This document shows, piece by piece, positions 33,146 through 43,122 of a stretch of DNA of 64,000 nucleotides. The notes beneath the pieces are model-generated. The model was not told the DNA's origin, did no database searches, and saw only the letters and a list, made by a program, of their open reading frames with translations. Source of the stretch: Timonella senegalensis JC301 (lineage in GTDB: Bacteria; Actinomycetota; Actinomycetes; Actinomycetales; Cellulomonadaceae); contig NZ_HE978643.1 in assembly GCF_000312125.1 (NCBI RefSeq), forward strand, positions 81,200 to 145,199. The letters run 5' to 3'. Position numbers and translations under genes: made by a program. Position 1 is the first letter of the stretch; the number at the start of each line of letters is the position of its first letter.

Positions 33146-33779
33146 TTCATCAGACTAACGTCCCAGAGACATCAAAGATGGCCCAAATGTCGAGACGTGA
33201 CGGACGGATCATTTTTGCTATGGCTCTGCGCCAGCTGATCATTTTTGCTCCTCGAGGGTGTTATAGCAGGTCAGACTGCGTTTCTTGCGGTCTTTCAATT
33301 GATGCCCCAGTCGTCGACGTGTGCGAGTGCACAGGGTGACGATCGCGATACGCGGATGCGCGCGCGACGTTGGCTCCTGCAGCTGTCGACGCTTGCTGGA
33401 AGCGTTTGACGGGAAATATCACGATGTGAGATCCATGACGCGTGATCGTCTAGGGGGCATAAGTCCCTAAAATCTAAACGGATATTTCGCGCTAATACGG
33501 CATTGGCACACTCTATTTTGCCTCGATGCGCAGCACTTTGTCGCGCTCAAACGGCGAAATTAAGCCAAAGTCGCGACTGCTGTCCACATATTGAGAACTC
33601 TGTTTCTCAGGTTACCGCTCGGTATCACTTCGATAACGATGTATGTGATAGCCCGAATTTGGTATCTCAAGAGGGTTAAACGTCTGTACCTTTCTAGGTA
33701 AGCACTGGGAGTTGCAGCATCGGAGTGTCTACATCTGACACAAACGGTTCCGATGCCTCCCTTCCTTCAAGGAGGAAAA
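33146..33779. promoter_or_regulatory. Long divergent control region of the peptide transporter
   Basis: A 634-base gene-free stretch, AT-richer than its surroundings. It holds GATCATTTTTGCT at 33207-33219 and again at 33237-33249, exactly 30 bases apart. It also holds a perfect palindrome TGAGAA-CTCTGT-TTCTCA at 33592-33609 and TACCT-TTCT-AGGTA at 33687-33700. These fit operators of a repressor controlling the substrate-binding protein gene. I see no credible gene or tRNA in it, and no clear -35/-10 pair. Confidence 0.5.
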
Positions 33780-35603
33780 TTGAAGATCAAGAAGTGGGCC
33801 CCGCTGGCCGCACTCGTTGGCGCCACCCTGGCACTGGGCGCATGCTCGACCCCTGCCCCAGGGGACGACAATCCAACCACCGAGGGAACCTCGGCATCTG
33901 CTGGTCCAACTGAGGTACGCGTCGGCTGGAACCAGCCAATGTACTCGGCTAACCAGAACACTGACCACGGTAACGCCACCGCCAACGCAGTCATCAACTA
34001 CATGACTCAGGCCGGCTTCAACTACTACGACAAGGACCTGAAGCTCGTTCCAGACACGTCCTTCGGTTCGTACGAGAAGCTCTCCGACGACCCACTGCAG
34101 GTCAAGTACACCCTCTCCGAGAACGCAAAGTGGTCTGACGGCACCCCAATCGACGCCGCTGACCTCGTCCTCGCATGGGCAGGCCTTTCTTCGAACCTGA
34201 ACGACAAGGTTGAGACTGACGAGGAGACCGGTGAGGTCATCGTTGGTGAGAACGAAGTGTTCTTTGCTTCAGGTTCCCCAGGAACCGCGCTCATCAAGGA
34301 CGTTCCTGAGATCGGCGAAGACGGCAAGTCCGTCACCGTTACCTACACCAAGCCTTTCGCTGACTGGGAGACCGCTTTCGGTGTAACCATGCCAGCACAC
34401 GCAACCGCTAAGCTTGCAGGCCTAGGCGATGACGCCACTGCAAACAAGGCTGCTGTCATCAAGGCAATCCAGGACAACGACCGTGCGACCCTTGCCAAGA
34501 TTGCAAACGCATGGCGCACCGGCTTCGACTTCACCTCGACGCCAACTGCAGACCAGAACTTCGCTTCCGGTCCATACATCATCACTGAGTACACTGAGAA
34601 TCAGTCGATCATCCTCGAGAAGAACGCTCAGTACACAGGTGACCACGCGGGCAAGATCGACAAGATCATCGTTCGCTACTCTGAGGACCCACAGGCTCAG
34701 GTTCAGGCATTCCAGAACGGTGAGCTGGACATGCTCGCCCCACAGGCTACTGCTGACACCCTGACCCAGCTCCAGGCTCTCGGCGACAAGGTTGAGATCC
34801 AGACCGGTGTTGACGGCACCTACGAGCACGTCGACATGGTCCAGGACAACGGCGGTCCATTCGACCCAGAGTCCTACGGTGGAGACGCAGAGAAGGCCAA
34901 GAAGGTTCGCCAGGCATTCCTGCTGACCATCCCACGCCAGGCAATTGTTGACCAGCTGATCAAGCCGCTCAACCCTAACGCTGAGACCCGTGACTCCTTC
35001 ATCCTCCTCTCGGACGACCCTAACTACGAGAAGATGGTCGCCGAGAACGGCTCGGACTTCTACAAGGAAACTGACATTGAGAAGGCAAAGTCCCTCCTCA
35101 AGGAAGCTGGCGTAGAGAAGGTTGACGTTCGCTTCCTCTACGGCAAGTCCAACGTTCGTCGTGCGAACGAGTTCGTTCTGATCCAGGAGTCCGCTGCTAA
35201 GGCCGGCTTCAACGTCATTGACGGTGGAAACGACGACTGGGGAACCATGCTCTCCACCGCACAGGACAAGTACGACGCAGCACTCTTCGGATGGCAGTCC
35301 ACCTCGACCGCTGTGACGGAGTCTGACGCTAACTTCCGTACCGGTGGCCTGAACAACTTCTACGGCTACTCGAACAAGACCGTTGACGGCCTGTTCGACC
35401 AGCTGCAGACTGAGACCGACCCAGCCAAGCAGGCTCAGATTCAGATCGACGTTGAAAAGCACCTGTGGGCCGACGCCTTCGGTACCACGATCTTCCAGTT
35501 CCCAGCAGTTAACGCTTGGAACTCCAAGATCACCGGTGTTTCCCCAATTTCGATCAGCCCAACCATCTTCTCCGAGTTCTGGAACTGGGAGATCGCTGGT
35601 TGA
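33780..35603 (+). CDS. Peptide ABC transporter substrate-binding lipoprotein (family 5)
   Basis: A 607-residue extracellular binding protein of the OppA/DppA family. TTG at 33780 is chosen because AAGGAGG stands four bases upstream and because it yields a perfect lipoprotein signal: a basic start MKIKKW, a hydrophobic core, and the lipobox L-G-A-C at residues 17-20. The mature protein begins with a Thr/Pro/Gly-rich linker and carries the family's SDGTPIDAADLVLAW segment. It is followed by two permeases and a double ATPase. Codon choice is strongly biased (CCA, AAG, GAG), which points to high expression. Confidence 0.92.
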   Translation: MKIKKWAPLAALVGATLALGACSTPAPGDDNPTTEGTSASAGPTEVRVGWNQPMYSANQNTDHGNATANAVINYMTQAGFNYYDKDLKLVPDTSFGSYEKLSDDPLQVKYTLSENAKWSDGTPIDAADLVLAWAGLSSNLNDKVETDEETGEVIVGENEVFFASGSPGTALIKDVPEIGEDGKSVTVTYTKPFADWETAFGVTMPAHATAKLAGLGDDATANKAAVIKAIQDNDRATLAKIANAWRTGFDFTSTPTADQNFASGPYIITEYTENQSIILEKNAQYTGDHAGKIDKIIVRYSEDPQAQVQAFQNGELDMLAPQATADTLTQLQALGDKVEIQTGVDGTYEHVDMVQDNGGPFDPESYGGDAEKAKKVRQAFLLTIPRQAIVDQLIKPLNPNAETRDSFILLSDDPNYEKMVAENGSDFYKETDIEKAKSLLKEAGVEKVDVRFLYGKSNVRRANEFVLIQESAAKAGFNVIDGGNDDWGTMLSTAQDKYDAALFGWQSTSTAVTESDANFRTGGLNNFYGYSNKTVDGLFDQLQTETDPAKQAQIQIDVEKHLWADAFGTTIFQFPAVNAWNSKITGVSPISISPTIFSEFWNWEIAG

Positions 35604-35655
35604 GAATCGCAGGCCTAAGGTCTGAACAACCGCGGTAATCGCGTAGTTTAACTGT

Positions 35656-35685
35656 GGCGCCAGAGCTGGCTTCAGCTCTGGCGCC
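35656..35685 (+). terminator. Hairpin between binding protein and permease genes
   Basis: GGCGCCAGAGCTG pairs perfectly with 35673-35685 around GCTT. No T run follows. Hairpins in this position usually protect or partly terminate the transcript, so that the binding protein is made in excess over the membrane parts. Confidence 0.65.
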
Positions 35686-35781
35686 TCAGTGCGATGTTTG
35701 AGTTTCCCAATCACCGGGTAAACTTGAGCGGTAATTCGCTTGCGGACAGGCCGGAATGGTCGCCGCTGGAGAGGTCAATTC

Positions 35782-37317
35782 ATGTACAACTTCATCTTTA
35801 GACGAGCGCTTTCGTCTCTGGGTGTGCTGCTTGTCGCAACATTCTTGATCTATGTGCTGGTTGATATCGCTATCGACCCACTTCAAGACTTGCTGCAGAG
35901 CACCGCACCCAACAAGGAAGCGCTCATTGCCGCCCGAGTCCAGCAGTTGCAGCTGGACGTTCCATCGCCGGTCCGTTACCTCGGATGGCTTGGGGGCGTA
36001 GCTGGATGCTTTATCGGAAAGTGTGACCTCGGCGTTGCATGGACCACCAACCAACAGGTTACGGACATCCTCGTTTCCTCCATCGGCGTGACGATCAAGC
36101 TGGTAACCCTGGCTACCGTTGTTGCAATGATCCTCGGCATCACTGTCGGTGTGGTTTCCGCACTGCGTCAGTACACCGGGTTTGACTACACGATGATCTT
36201 CATCTCCTTCCTGCTTTACTCGCTCCCAAGCTTCTGGGTCGCTGTACTCATGAAGCAGTGGGGAGCAATCGGATTTAACGACTTCCTCGCCAACCCTGAG
36301 CTGAGCATCGGAGTCATCCTCCTTATTGGAGTGGTTGCGGGCATAATCTGGCAGGCCATTTTCTCTGGTGACCTCAAACGCCGACTCATTGTCTTTGGAT
36401 CGGCATTTGCGGTGACCTCGGGTGTCCTGTGGTACATGATCGCAACGGACTGGTTCCGTAAGCCGTCGCTTGGCCCAATCGTGATTCTGCTGACGGGTGT
36501 CGGCATTGCGTTCGCGCTGACCGCCATCATGGCTGGCCTGCGAAACAGGAAGGCGCTCTACGCAGCCGTTTCCACGGCAGTGCTCATCGCTGCCCTGTGG
36601 TACCCAATGCAGTTCGCATTCCACGGTGCCAATGCCGGAATCGTGTTCGGCCTCCTCGTTGCTGTGGTTGCCGGGGGTGTACTTATTGGTTGGCTCTGGG
36701 GCGGTTACGACCGCGCCGTTTCGATGCGAATCTCCGCGCTGGTTGCTCTACTTGGGTTTGGACTTCTGTTTGCTGACCGAGTCATGCAGGCTTGGGTTCC
36801 TTACTTCAACTCGAGTGCAATCAATGGTCGGCCCATCGCAACGATCGGTTCTGAGACTCCTGGTCTGAAGGGTTCCTTCTGGACCACTCAGCTCGACTCG
36901 TACACCCACCTGATTCTTCCAACCCTCGTACTTGTTCTAGTCTCTTTCGCCGCGTACACGCGTTACTCGCGTGCCTCGATGCTTGAGGTCATGAACCAGG
37001 ATTACGTGCGAACAGCGCGTGCCAAGGGCCTTTCAGAGCGAGTCGTAGTGGTTCGCCACGCATTCCGTAACTCCCTGATCCCACTCGCTACGATCATTCC
37101 GCTCGACTTTGCTGGAATTCTCGGTGGTGCTGTTATCACGGAGAAGATCTTTGGCTGGCGAGGCATGGGAACCATGTTCCTTTCGGGTCTGCAGAAGAGC
37201 GAGATCGACCCAGTGATGGCCTACGTTCTTGTGATTGGCTTTGTCGCAATCGTCGCGAACTTCTTGGCGGACCTGCTGTACGCCGTACTGGACCCAAGGA
37301 TTCGAGTGAACGCATGA
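35782..37317 (+). CDS. Peptide ABC transporter permease, DppB type, long form
   Basis: A 511-residue inner-membrane permease, about 200 residues longer than DppB/OppB. The N-terminal helix with FIFRRALSSLGVLL and the C-terminal portion with the EAA-type loop (DYVRTARAKGLSERVVVVRH) are standard. The extra length is an insert of several membrane helices (about residues 175-340). ATG at 35782 follows GGAGAGG. It overlaps the next permease gene by four bases. It should pair with the DppC-type protein to form the channel. Confidence 0.9.
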   Translation: MYNFIFRRALSSLGVLLVATFLIYVLVDIAIDPLQDLLQSTAPNKEALIAARVQQLQLDVPSPVRYLGWLGGVAGCFIGKCDLGVAWTTNQQVTDILVSSIGVTIKLVTLATVVAMILGITVGVVSALRQYTGFDYTMIFISFLLYSLPSFWVAVLMKQWGAIGFNDFLANPELSIGVILLIGVVAGIIWQAIFSGDLKRRLIVFGSAFAVTSGVLWYMIATDWFRKPSLGPIVILLTGVGIAFALTAIMAGLRNRKALYAAVSTAVLIAALWYPMQFAFHGANAGIVFGLLVAVVAGGVLIGWLWGGYDRAVSMRISALVALLGFGLLFADRVMQAWVPYFNSSAINGRPIATIGSETPGLKGSFWTTQLDSYTHLILPTLVLVLVSFAAYTRYSRASMLEVMNQDYVRTARAKGLSERVVVVRHAFRNSLIPLATIIPLDFAGILGGAVITEKIFGWRGMGTMFLSGLQKSEIDPVMAYVLVIGFVAIVANFLADLLYAVLDPRIRVNA

Positions 37318-38444
37318 GCGAGAACATGAGTAACACAGAAGAAACTCGCGCTGAGAATGAACTCGAGCTCCGCGAGGTTGCTGGACTGTCCCAGGGGCAG
37401 ATCGTCCGCAAGCGGTTCTTCCGCCACAAGGCGGCAATGATCTCCCTGATCGTGCTGGCCGCAGTCATCCTCCTTGCAGTGACCTCCATTGGTTGGGGAC
37501 CACTGCCAGGATGGTGGAAGTTCGGCTACAAGGAAACCGGTGCGTTGACTCTGCCTGGTGGACGCCCAACCCTGCAGCTGTGGGGCGAGGGCGGCTTCCA
37601 GATCGGAGACCACCCATTTGGTCAGGACGAGCTTGGACGTGACAACTTTGCTCGCGTCATGCGTGGAATCCAGACCTCGCTCACGGTCATGTTCATCGTG
37701 GCTACGGTTTCGACTGCTATTGGTATCCTCATTGGTGCGATTGCAGGCTTCTTCCGCGGCTGGCTGGACACTCTGCTGATGCGTTTCACTGAGCTCTTCA
37801 TCGTGGTTCCTGTGCTTATCACGGGTGCTGTTCTTGGAAAGCTCTACGGTTCACCAACTCCAGTAATTCTGGCAATTGCTCTGGGTCTGTTGAACTGGAC
37901 GGGCTTGGCGCGTCTTGTGCGTGCAGAGTTTCTTTCGCTGCGTGAGCGGGAGTTTGTCGAGGCGGCACGTGTTGCCGGAGCCTCGAACACTCGCATCATC
38001 TTCAAGCACATGCTGCCAAACACGATCGCTGTCATCATCGTGAACTCCACGCTGATGCTCAGCTCGGCTGTTCTGCTTGAGACGTCGCTGTCTTACCTGG
38101 GCTTTGGTATCCAGGCTCCAGAGGTCTCTCTGGGTAACCTCATCTCCGAATACCAGTCGGCGTTCGCTACGCGTCCATGGCTGTTCTGGTGGGCTGGTCT
38201 GTTCATCGTCACCATCGCATTGTGCGTCAACTTCATTGGTGACGGTCTGCGAGACGCGTTTGACCCACGCCAGCGTCGCGTTCCTACGGTTCGCGCACTG
38301 CGCAAGGCGGAGCTCAAGGCTCAGCTTGGCGCTCCTGAGGCTACCCCGACGGGAATCGCTGTGGACACCCTCGAGGCAGATCGACCTGTGGTCGACCGCC
38401 TCGAGAGTGAAGGCGACTCGGACGGCAAGGACTCGAAGAACTGA
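37314..38444 (+). CDS. Peptide ABC transporter permease, DppC type
   Basis: A 376-residue permease. The N-terminal cytoplasmic segment leads into one helix (about 42-62). After a periplasmic loop with FGQDELGRDNFARV, the usual DppC sequence, come five more helices. The EAA loop REFVEAARVAGASNTRIIF is well conserved. The C-terminal 50 residues are charged. It starts within the stop of the DppB-type gene. The next gene downstream is read in the opposite direction, which splits this operon from its ATPase. Confidence 0.92.
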   Translation: MSENMSNTEETRAENELELREVAGLSQGQIVRKRFFRHKAAMISLIVLAAVILLAVTSIGWGPLPGWWKFGYKETGALTLPGGRPTLQLWGEGGFQIGDHPFGQDELGRDNFARVMRGIQTSLTVMFIVATVSTAIGILIGAIAGFFRGWLDTLLMRFTELFIVVPVLITGAVLGKLYGSPTPVILAIALGLLNWTGLARLVRAEFLSLREREFVEAARVAGASNTRIIFKHMLPNTIAVIIVNSTLMLSSAVLLETSLSYLGFGIQAPEVSLGNLISEYQSAFATRPWLFWWAGLFIVTIALCVNFIGDGLRDAFDPRQRRVPTVRALRKAELKAQLGAPEATPTGIAVDTLEADRPVVDRLESEGDSDGKDSKN

Positions 38445-38461
38445 TGGTCTCCGAGGGCGCG

Positions 38462-38992
38462 CTACGTGAAGAGCGTGATCAGGAAGGCAAGGGCGGTCGC
38501 CGAGATGGCAACCAGTCCGGCAATGTTCCTGGTTACTGTGACCGGCGCGCCCTCGGGGCGAATGTCATTGAGGTATCCGGCAGCGGAGAGCGCTTCCAAG
38601 CGGTTGTCGCTGAACTTCTTCACCTCCCCGGCAAGGCCAAGGTCGTTTCGTTTGTTCGCAATGGTTGCGGCGTAGGAGCTGTGCTTCATGCCATCAACTG
38701 TTTGGACATTGAACGAACCGTGAATCTCGGTGGACTCAATTGCCGGCCAGGGAAGCATCGTGGTTTTGAGCGGATTGGCAAGCAATATGCCACCATCCGA
38801 GACCTCCACGTAAGGGCGGAAGTAGAAGAGGACAACAACAGTCGCTGCAAATATGCAGCCTGTGATGACGCGCAAACGGACGGAACCGGAGGTTCCCACT
38901 GTGGCACTAATCGCGATGAACGCGAGAAGTACCCACAGTGCGTAGGCGAGTACTCGGCTAAACGTTGGACGGAAAATCTCTGTAGGGCCCAT
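38462..38992 (-). CDS. PH-domain membrane protein, antisense within the transporter locus
   Basis: A 176-residue protein with two N-terminal membrane helices (about 15-32 and 40-58), a bacterial PH-like domain (RPYVEVSDGGILLANPL and MLPWPAIESTEIHG) and a C-terminal helix (about 155-175). It resembles the actinobacterial low-molecular-weight antigen/PH family of unknown function. It is encoded opposite to the peptide transporter, in the gap between the DppC-type permease and the ATPase, with 17 and 78 bases on either side. Its start, ATG 38992, is divergent from the ATPase gene. Confidence 0.82.
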   Translation of the reverse strand: MGPTEIFRPTFSRVLAYALWVLLAFIAISATVGTSGSVRLRVITGCIFAATVVVLFYFRPYVEVSDGGILLANPLKTTMLPWPAIESTEIHGSFNVQTVDGMKHSSYAATIANKRNDLGLAGEVKKFSDNRLEALSAAGYLNDIRPEGAPVTVTRNIAGLVAISATALAFLITLFT

Positions 38993-39070
38993 AATTCAAT
39001 TTTGACAGTGCGCTCGGGTATTGCAGCACACGACGCTCGCAACCGGGCGACTGTACTTGGAAGGAAGTGA

Positions 39071-40780
39071 TTGTCCGTGACTTCAGACAACGCGCAATCG
39101 CACGAACTAACTAAGAATGAACCGATCCTTGAGGTCAATGACCTCACCGTCGAGTTCTGGGTTGATGGTGATTGGTTCACCGCAGCAAAGGACATTAGCT
39201 ACGAGGTGTACCCAGGTGAGGTCCTCGCAATCGTAGGAGAGTCTGGTTCTGGCAAGACCCAGTCCTCCATGTCGTTGCTTGGACTCCTTCCACCAAACGG
39301 TCGCTCTAAGGGAAGCGCAAAGCTTCACGGACGTGAGCTTGTTGGCCTGAGCCACAGCCAGCTTCGTCACCTGCGCGGTAACGAAATGGCCGTCATCTTC
39401 CAGGAACCGATGACTGCGATGAACCCGGTGTACACCATCGGTTTCCAGATCATCGAGACTCTGCGCACTCACACGGAAATGAGCCCCAAGCAGGCTCGTG
39501 CCCGCGCGCTCGAGCTCCTCACCATGGTGGAGATTCCTAACCCAGAGATCGCGCTGGACAAGTACCCTCACCAGCTCTCTGGTGGTCAGCGTCAGCGTGC
39601 GATGATCGCACAGGCGCTGGCACTTAACCCCAAGATGCTTATCGCCGATGAGCCAACCACGGCACTTGACGTGACGGTTCAGGCTGAGATCCTCAAGCTC
39701 ATGCGCGACCTTCGCCACAAGTTTGAGTCCGGCATCGTGCTGATCACGCACGACATGGGTGTTGTTGCCGACATGGCTGACCGCATCCTCGTCATGCGCA
39801 ATGGTGAGATCGTCGAGCGGGGTACCTCGCACGAGATCTTCAACAACCCACAGCACCCGTACACTCGCCAGTTGCTGGACGCTGTCCCGCACCTGGGACA
39901 GTTCACGGTGAACGATGTCGACCCAGTGGTTCCTGTGACCTACAAGGACGAGGACCTCGTTCTTGACGCACGAGACCTGGTGGTCGAGTACCCGAAGCGC
40001 GGACGCGTACCTGCAGTTCGCGCCGTGGACGGTATCTCCTTCAACATCGCTCGCGGTGAGGTTGTGGGTCTCGTAGGTGAGTCTGGTTCAGGTAAGACAA
40101 CCGTTGGCCGCGCGGCGATCGGTCTGCTTCCTGTTGCTGGCGGCTCGCTCAAGATTGACGGCGTCGAGATGAAGGGGATCTCTTCAAAGAACCTCCTCGC
40201 TGTCCGCAACGACGTCTCGATCGTGTTCCAGGACCCGGGTTCGTCCTTGAACCCACGTCTCCCAGTCGGTGAGTCGATCGGTGAGCCTCTGCTCCTGCAC
40301 AAGCTTGCAAAGGGTGCTGGTCTCCAGAAGCGCATTGAGGAACTGCTCGACCAGGTTGAACTGCCACGTGCCATGCGTAACCGTTACCCCCACGAACTTT
40401 CGGGTGGTCAGCGTCAACGCGTAGGTATCGCACGTGCTCTGTCCCTGAGCCCTAAGCTGCTCATCGCGGACGAGCCTACGTCGGCACTTGACGTTTCCGT
40501 GCAGGCCAAGGTTCTCGACCTCTTCCTTGACCTGCAGCGCGAGCACGGCTTTGCCTGCCTGTTCATCTCTCACGACCTTGCGGTTGTGGAAATGCTGGCG
40601 TCACGCATCGCAGTCATGCGTCACGGAAAGATGGCTGAGTTCGGAACCCGCAAGTCGGTTCTGGAGAATCCAGTGGATGACTACACCAAGCGGCTTCTGG
40701 CAGCGGTTCCGGTTCCGGACCCGGATGCTCAGCAGCAGCGTCGTCTGACCCGCGATAAGCTCTTCGAACAGAACGCGTGA
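39071..40780 (+). CDS. Peptide ABC transporter ATPase, DppD-DppF fusion
   Basis: A 569-residue protein with two complete ATPase domains, so it powers the transporter alone. Domain 1 (about 15-285) has Walker A GESGSGKTQ and the signature LSGGQRQRAMIAQA. Domain 2 (about 295-560) has GESGSGKTT and LSGGQRQRVGIARA. Both have the Walker B ADEPTTALDV or ADEPTSALDV. The oligopeptide-type C-terminal motif follows each (NPQHPYTRQLLDAVP, NPVDDYTKRLLAAVP). The start is TTG 39071 with AAGGAAG upstream. The first Walker A ends in Q instead of T. Confidence 0.93.
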   Translation: MSVTSDNAQSHELTKNEPILEVNDLTVEFWVDGDWFTAAKDISYEVYPGEVLAIVGESGSGKTQSSMSLLGLLPPNGRSKGSAKLHGRELVGLSHSQLRHLRGNEMAVIFQEPMTAMNPVYTIGFQIIETLRTHTEMSPKQARARALELLTMVEIPNPEIALDKYPHQLSGGQRQRAMIAQALALNPKMLIADEPTTALDVTVQAEILKLMRDLRHKFESGIVLITHDMGVVADMADRILVMRNGEIVERGTSHEIFNNPQHPYTRQLLDAVPHLGQFTVNDVDPVVPVTYKDEDLVLDARDLVVEYPKRGRVPAVRAVDGISFNIARGEVVGLVGESGSGKTTVGRAAIGLLPVAGGSLKIDGVEMKGISSKNLLAVRNDVSIVFQDPGSSLNPRLPVGESIGEPLLLHKLAKGAGLQKRIEELLDQVELPRAMRNRYPHELSGGQRQRVGIARALSLSPKLLIADEPTSALDVSVQAKVLDLFLDLQREHGFACLFISHDLAVVEMLASRIAVMRHGKMAEFGTRKSVLENPVDDYTKRLLAAVPVPDPDAQQQRRLTRDKLFEQNA

Positions 40781-40824
40781 GTCTTGCACTCAACAGTGCA
40801 GGCACACACAGCATAGATTGACCC

Positions 40825-40858
40825 AAAGGTGGGCCGCCCATTAGGGCGGTCCATCTTT
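40825..40858 (+). terminator. Terminator after the transporter ATPase
   Basis: AAAGGTGGGCCGCCC pairs imperfectly with GGGCGGTCCATCTTT around ATTA, 45 bases after the stop codon. The stem ends in TCTTT. Confidence 0.6.
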
Positions 40859-41066
40859 GCGTTCTCCCACGTGATCGCCCTCGTGACAGGTGTGTGAGGG
40901 AGAACATGTAGCGCCCAACTGGGGGCCGGGCGGTAATATTGCATAGGCCATCGTATGAAACGCCCGTAATTGACTGAGTGCGAACCTAGAGTTTGCGCCG
41001 TCCACGATGCGCCACACGCTGACAACTCAGCGTGTCCCACTCTCACACTGTGAAACGAGTTCCTTT

Positions 41067-42977
41067 ATGTCAGTGCGCTCTGACCTGCGCAATGTGGCAA
41101 TCGTCGCCCACGTGGACCACGGTAAGACCACCCTTGTTAATGCAATGCTCCGCCAGACCGGTGCATTTGACCCACGCGCGAACGCTGACGAGCGCTCCAT
41201 GGACTCCGGTGACCTTGAGCGGGAAAAGGGCATCACCATCCTGGCCAAGAACACCGCTGTCCGTTACTCGGGTCCTGCGGCTGTTGAAGCTGGCCACGCT
41301 GATGGCATCACGATTAACGTGATCGACACCCCAGGCCACGCCGACTTCGGTGGAGAGGTCGAGCGTGGACTGTCCATGGTCGACGGTGTCGTCCTTCTGG
41401 TGGACTCCTCTGAGGGTCCACTTCCACAGACCCGTTTTGTCCTGCGTAAGGCTCTGGCCGCCAAGCTTCCAGTCATCCTGGTTGTCAACAAGGTGGATCG
41501 CCCGGACGCACGTATCACCGAGGTCGTTGGCGAAGCCACCGACCTACTCCTCGGCCTTGCCGCCGACCTCCAGGACGAGGTCGACGACCTTGACCTCGAG
41601 GCAATCCTCGACGTTCCAGTTGTCTACGCCGCTGCAAAGACCGGCCGTGCAACCCTCGAGCAGCCTGCTGACGGCTCGCTTCCTGAGAATGAGGACCTTG
41701 AGCCTCTGTTCAAGACGATCCTTGAGAAGATCCCAGCACCAACCTTTGACGAGGACGCTCCACTCCAGGCCCACGTCACCAACCTTGACGCTTCGCCATT
41801 CCTTGGACGTCTCGCACTGCTCCGCATCCACAATGGAACCCTCCACAAGGGCCAGCAGGTTGCATGGGCGCGTGCCGATGGCTCCATGCAGACCGTGAAG
41901 ATCACTGAGCTTCTCGAGACGAAGGCTCTTGACCGTGTTCCAACCGAGTCCGCAGGCCCCGGTGACATCGTTGCAGTTGCCGGTATCGCCGACATCATGA
42001 TCGGTGAGACCCTCACCGACCTGAACGACCCACGCCCGCTGCCAACCATCACGGTTGACGACCCGGCGATCTCGATGACCATTGGTATCAACACCTCGCC
42101 ACTCGCAGGTAAGGGTGGAAAGGGCCACAAGGTCACCGCACGCCAGGTTAAGGATCGCCTTGACTCCGAGCTCATCGGTAACGTGTCCCTCAAAGTTCTG
42201 CCAACCGAGCGTCCAGATGCTTGGGAGGTTCAGGGCCGTGGAGAGCTCGCGCTCGCCATCCTTGTTGAGCAGATGCGCCGCGAAGGCTTTGAGCTCACCG
42301 TGGGTAAGCCACAGGTTGTGACCAAGAAGATTGACGGCAAGGTCCACGAGCCTATGGAGCGTATGACCATTGACGTACCTGAGGAATACCTCGGTGCTGT
42401 CACGCAGCTCATGGCGCAGCGCAAGGGCCGCATGGAGACCATGTCGAACCACGGCTCCGGCTGGGTTCGCATGGAGTTCATGGTTCCTGCACGTGGCCTT
42501 ATCGGCTTCCGTACCCGCTTCATGACTGAGACCCGCGGTACCGGTATCGCGTCGTCCCTCGCAGAAGGCTACGAGCCATGGGCTGGTCCAATCGAGACCC
42601 GCATCAACGGTTCTCTCGTGGCTGACCGCGCAGGTGTTGTCACTCCGTTCGCAATGATCAACCTCCAGGAGCGCGGCTCCTTCTTCGTGGACCCAACCCA
42701 GGAAGTGTACGAGGGCATGATCGTTGGCGAGAACGCTCGCAACGAGGACATGGACGTGAACATCACCAAGGAAAAGAAGCTCACCAACATGCGTGCAGCT
42801 TCGTCCGACACGTTCGAGAACCTGGTGCCACCAAAGCACCTCACCCTCGAGGAGTCCCTCGAGTTTGCTCGCGAGGACGAGTGCGTTGAGGTCACCCCTG
42901 AGGTTGTCCGTATCCGCAAGGTCATCCTTGACCAGACGGAGCGCGCTCGTGCGTTCTCCCGCGCCAAGAAGGCCTGA
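41067..42977 (+). CDS. typA: Translational GTPase TypA/BipA
   Basis: A 636-residue ribosome-binding GTPase of the EF-G superfamily with a role in 50S assembly and stress. G motifs are AHVDHGKTT (about residue 14), DTPGHADF and NKVDRP. The EF-G-like domains III and V and the TypA-specific C-terminal domain follow, with [14 protein letters not shown] diagnostic of TypA. ATG at 41067 matches the family start. Codon use is strongly biased. The position ahead of mshB is common in actinobacteria. Confidence 0.95.
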   Translation: MSVRSDLRNVAIVAHVDHGKTTLVNAMLRQTGAFDPRANADERSMDSGDLEREKGITILAKNTAVRYSGPAAVEAGHADGITINVIDTPGHADFGGEVERGLSMVDGVVLLVDSSEGPLPQTRFVLRKALAAKLPVILVVNKVDRPDARITEVVGEATDLLLGLAADLQDEVDDLDLEAILDVPVVYAAAKTGRATLEQPADGSLPENEDLEPLFKTILEKIPAPTFDEDAPLQAHVTNLDASPFLGRLALLRIHNGTLHKGQQVAWARADGSMQTVKITELLETKALDRVPTESAGPGDIVAVAGIADIMIGETLTDLNDPRPLPTITVDDPAISMTIGINTSPLAGKGGKGHKVTARQVKDRLDSELIGNVSLKVLPTERPDAWEVQGRGELALAILVEQMRREGFELTVGKPQVVTKKIDGKVHEPMERMTIDVPEEYLGAVTQLMAQRKGRMETMSNHGSGWVRMEFMVPARGLIGFRTRFMTETRGTGIASSLAEGYEPWAGPIETRINGSLVADRAGVVTPFAMINLQERGSFFVDPTQEVYEGMIVGENARNEDMDVNITKEKKLTNMRAASSDTFENLVPPKHLTLEESLEFAREDECVEVTPEVVRIRKVILDQTERARAFSRAKKA

Positions 42978-42995
42978 CCGAACGGTTAGCTTGTG

Positions 42996-43036
42996 ACGGC
43001 GCCCCGCAACTTCGGCTGCGGGGCGCCGTTTGCTTT
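42996..43036 (+). terminator. Rho-independent terminator of typA
   Basis: ACGGCGCCCCGCA at 42996-43008 pairs with TGCGGGGCGCCGT at 43017-43029 around ACTTCGGC, followed by TTGCTTT. Confidence 0.85.
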
Positions 43037-43122
43037 ATCAGACCGTTCGCTACTTCCACCTGATGCCCAAAAAACGGTGGTCACAACTGAGCCGAGTTCC
43101 AACCGAGTGAGAGAATTGGTCA

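Noticed and set aside
34422-35714. Long open frame opposite the peptide-binding protein gene
   Set aside because: An artefact of the strong codon bias of the sense gene; the predicted protein is low in aromatic and conserved motifs.
41544-42839. Long open frame opposite typA
   Set aside because: Same cause as above; typA is certain and fills the region.
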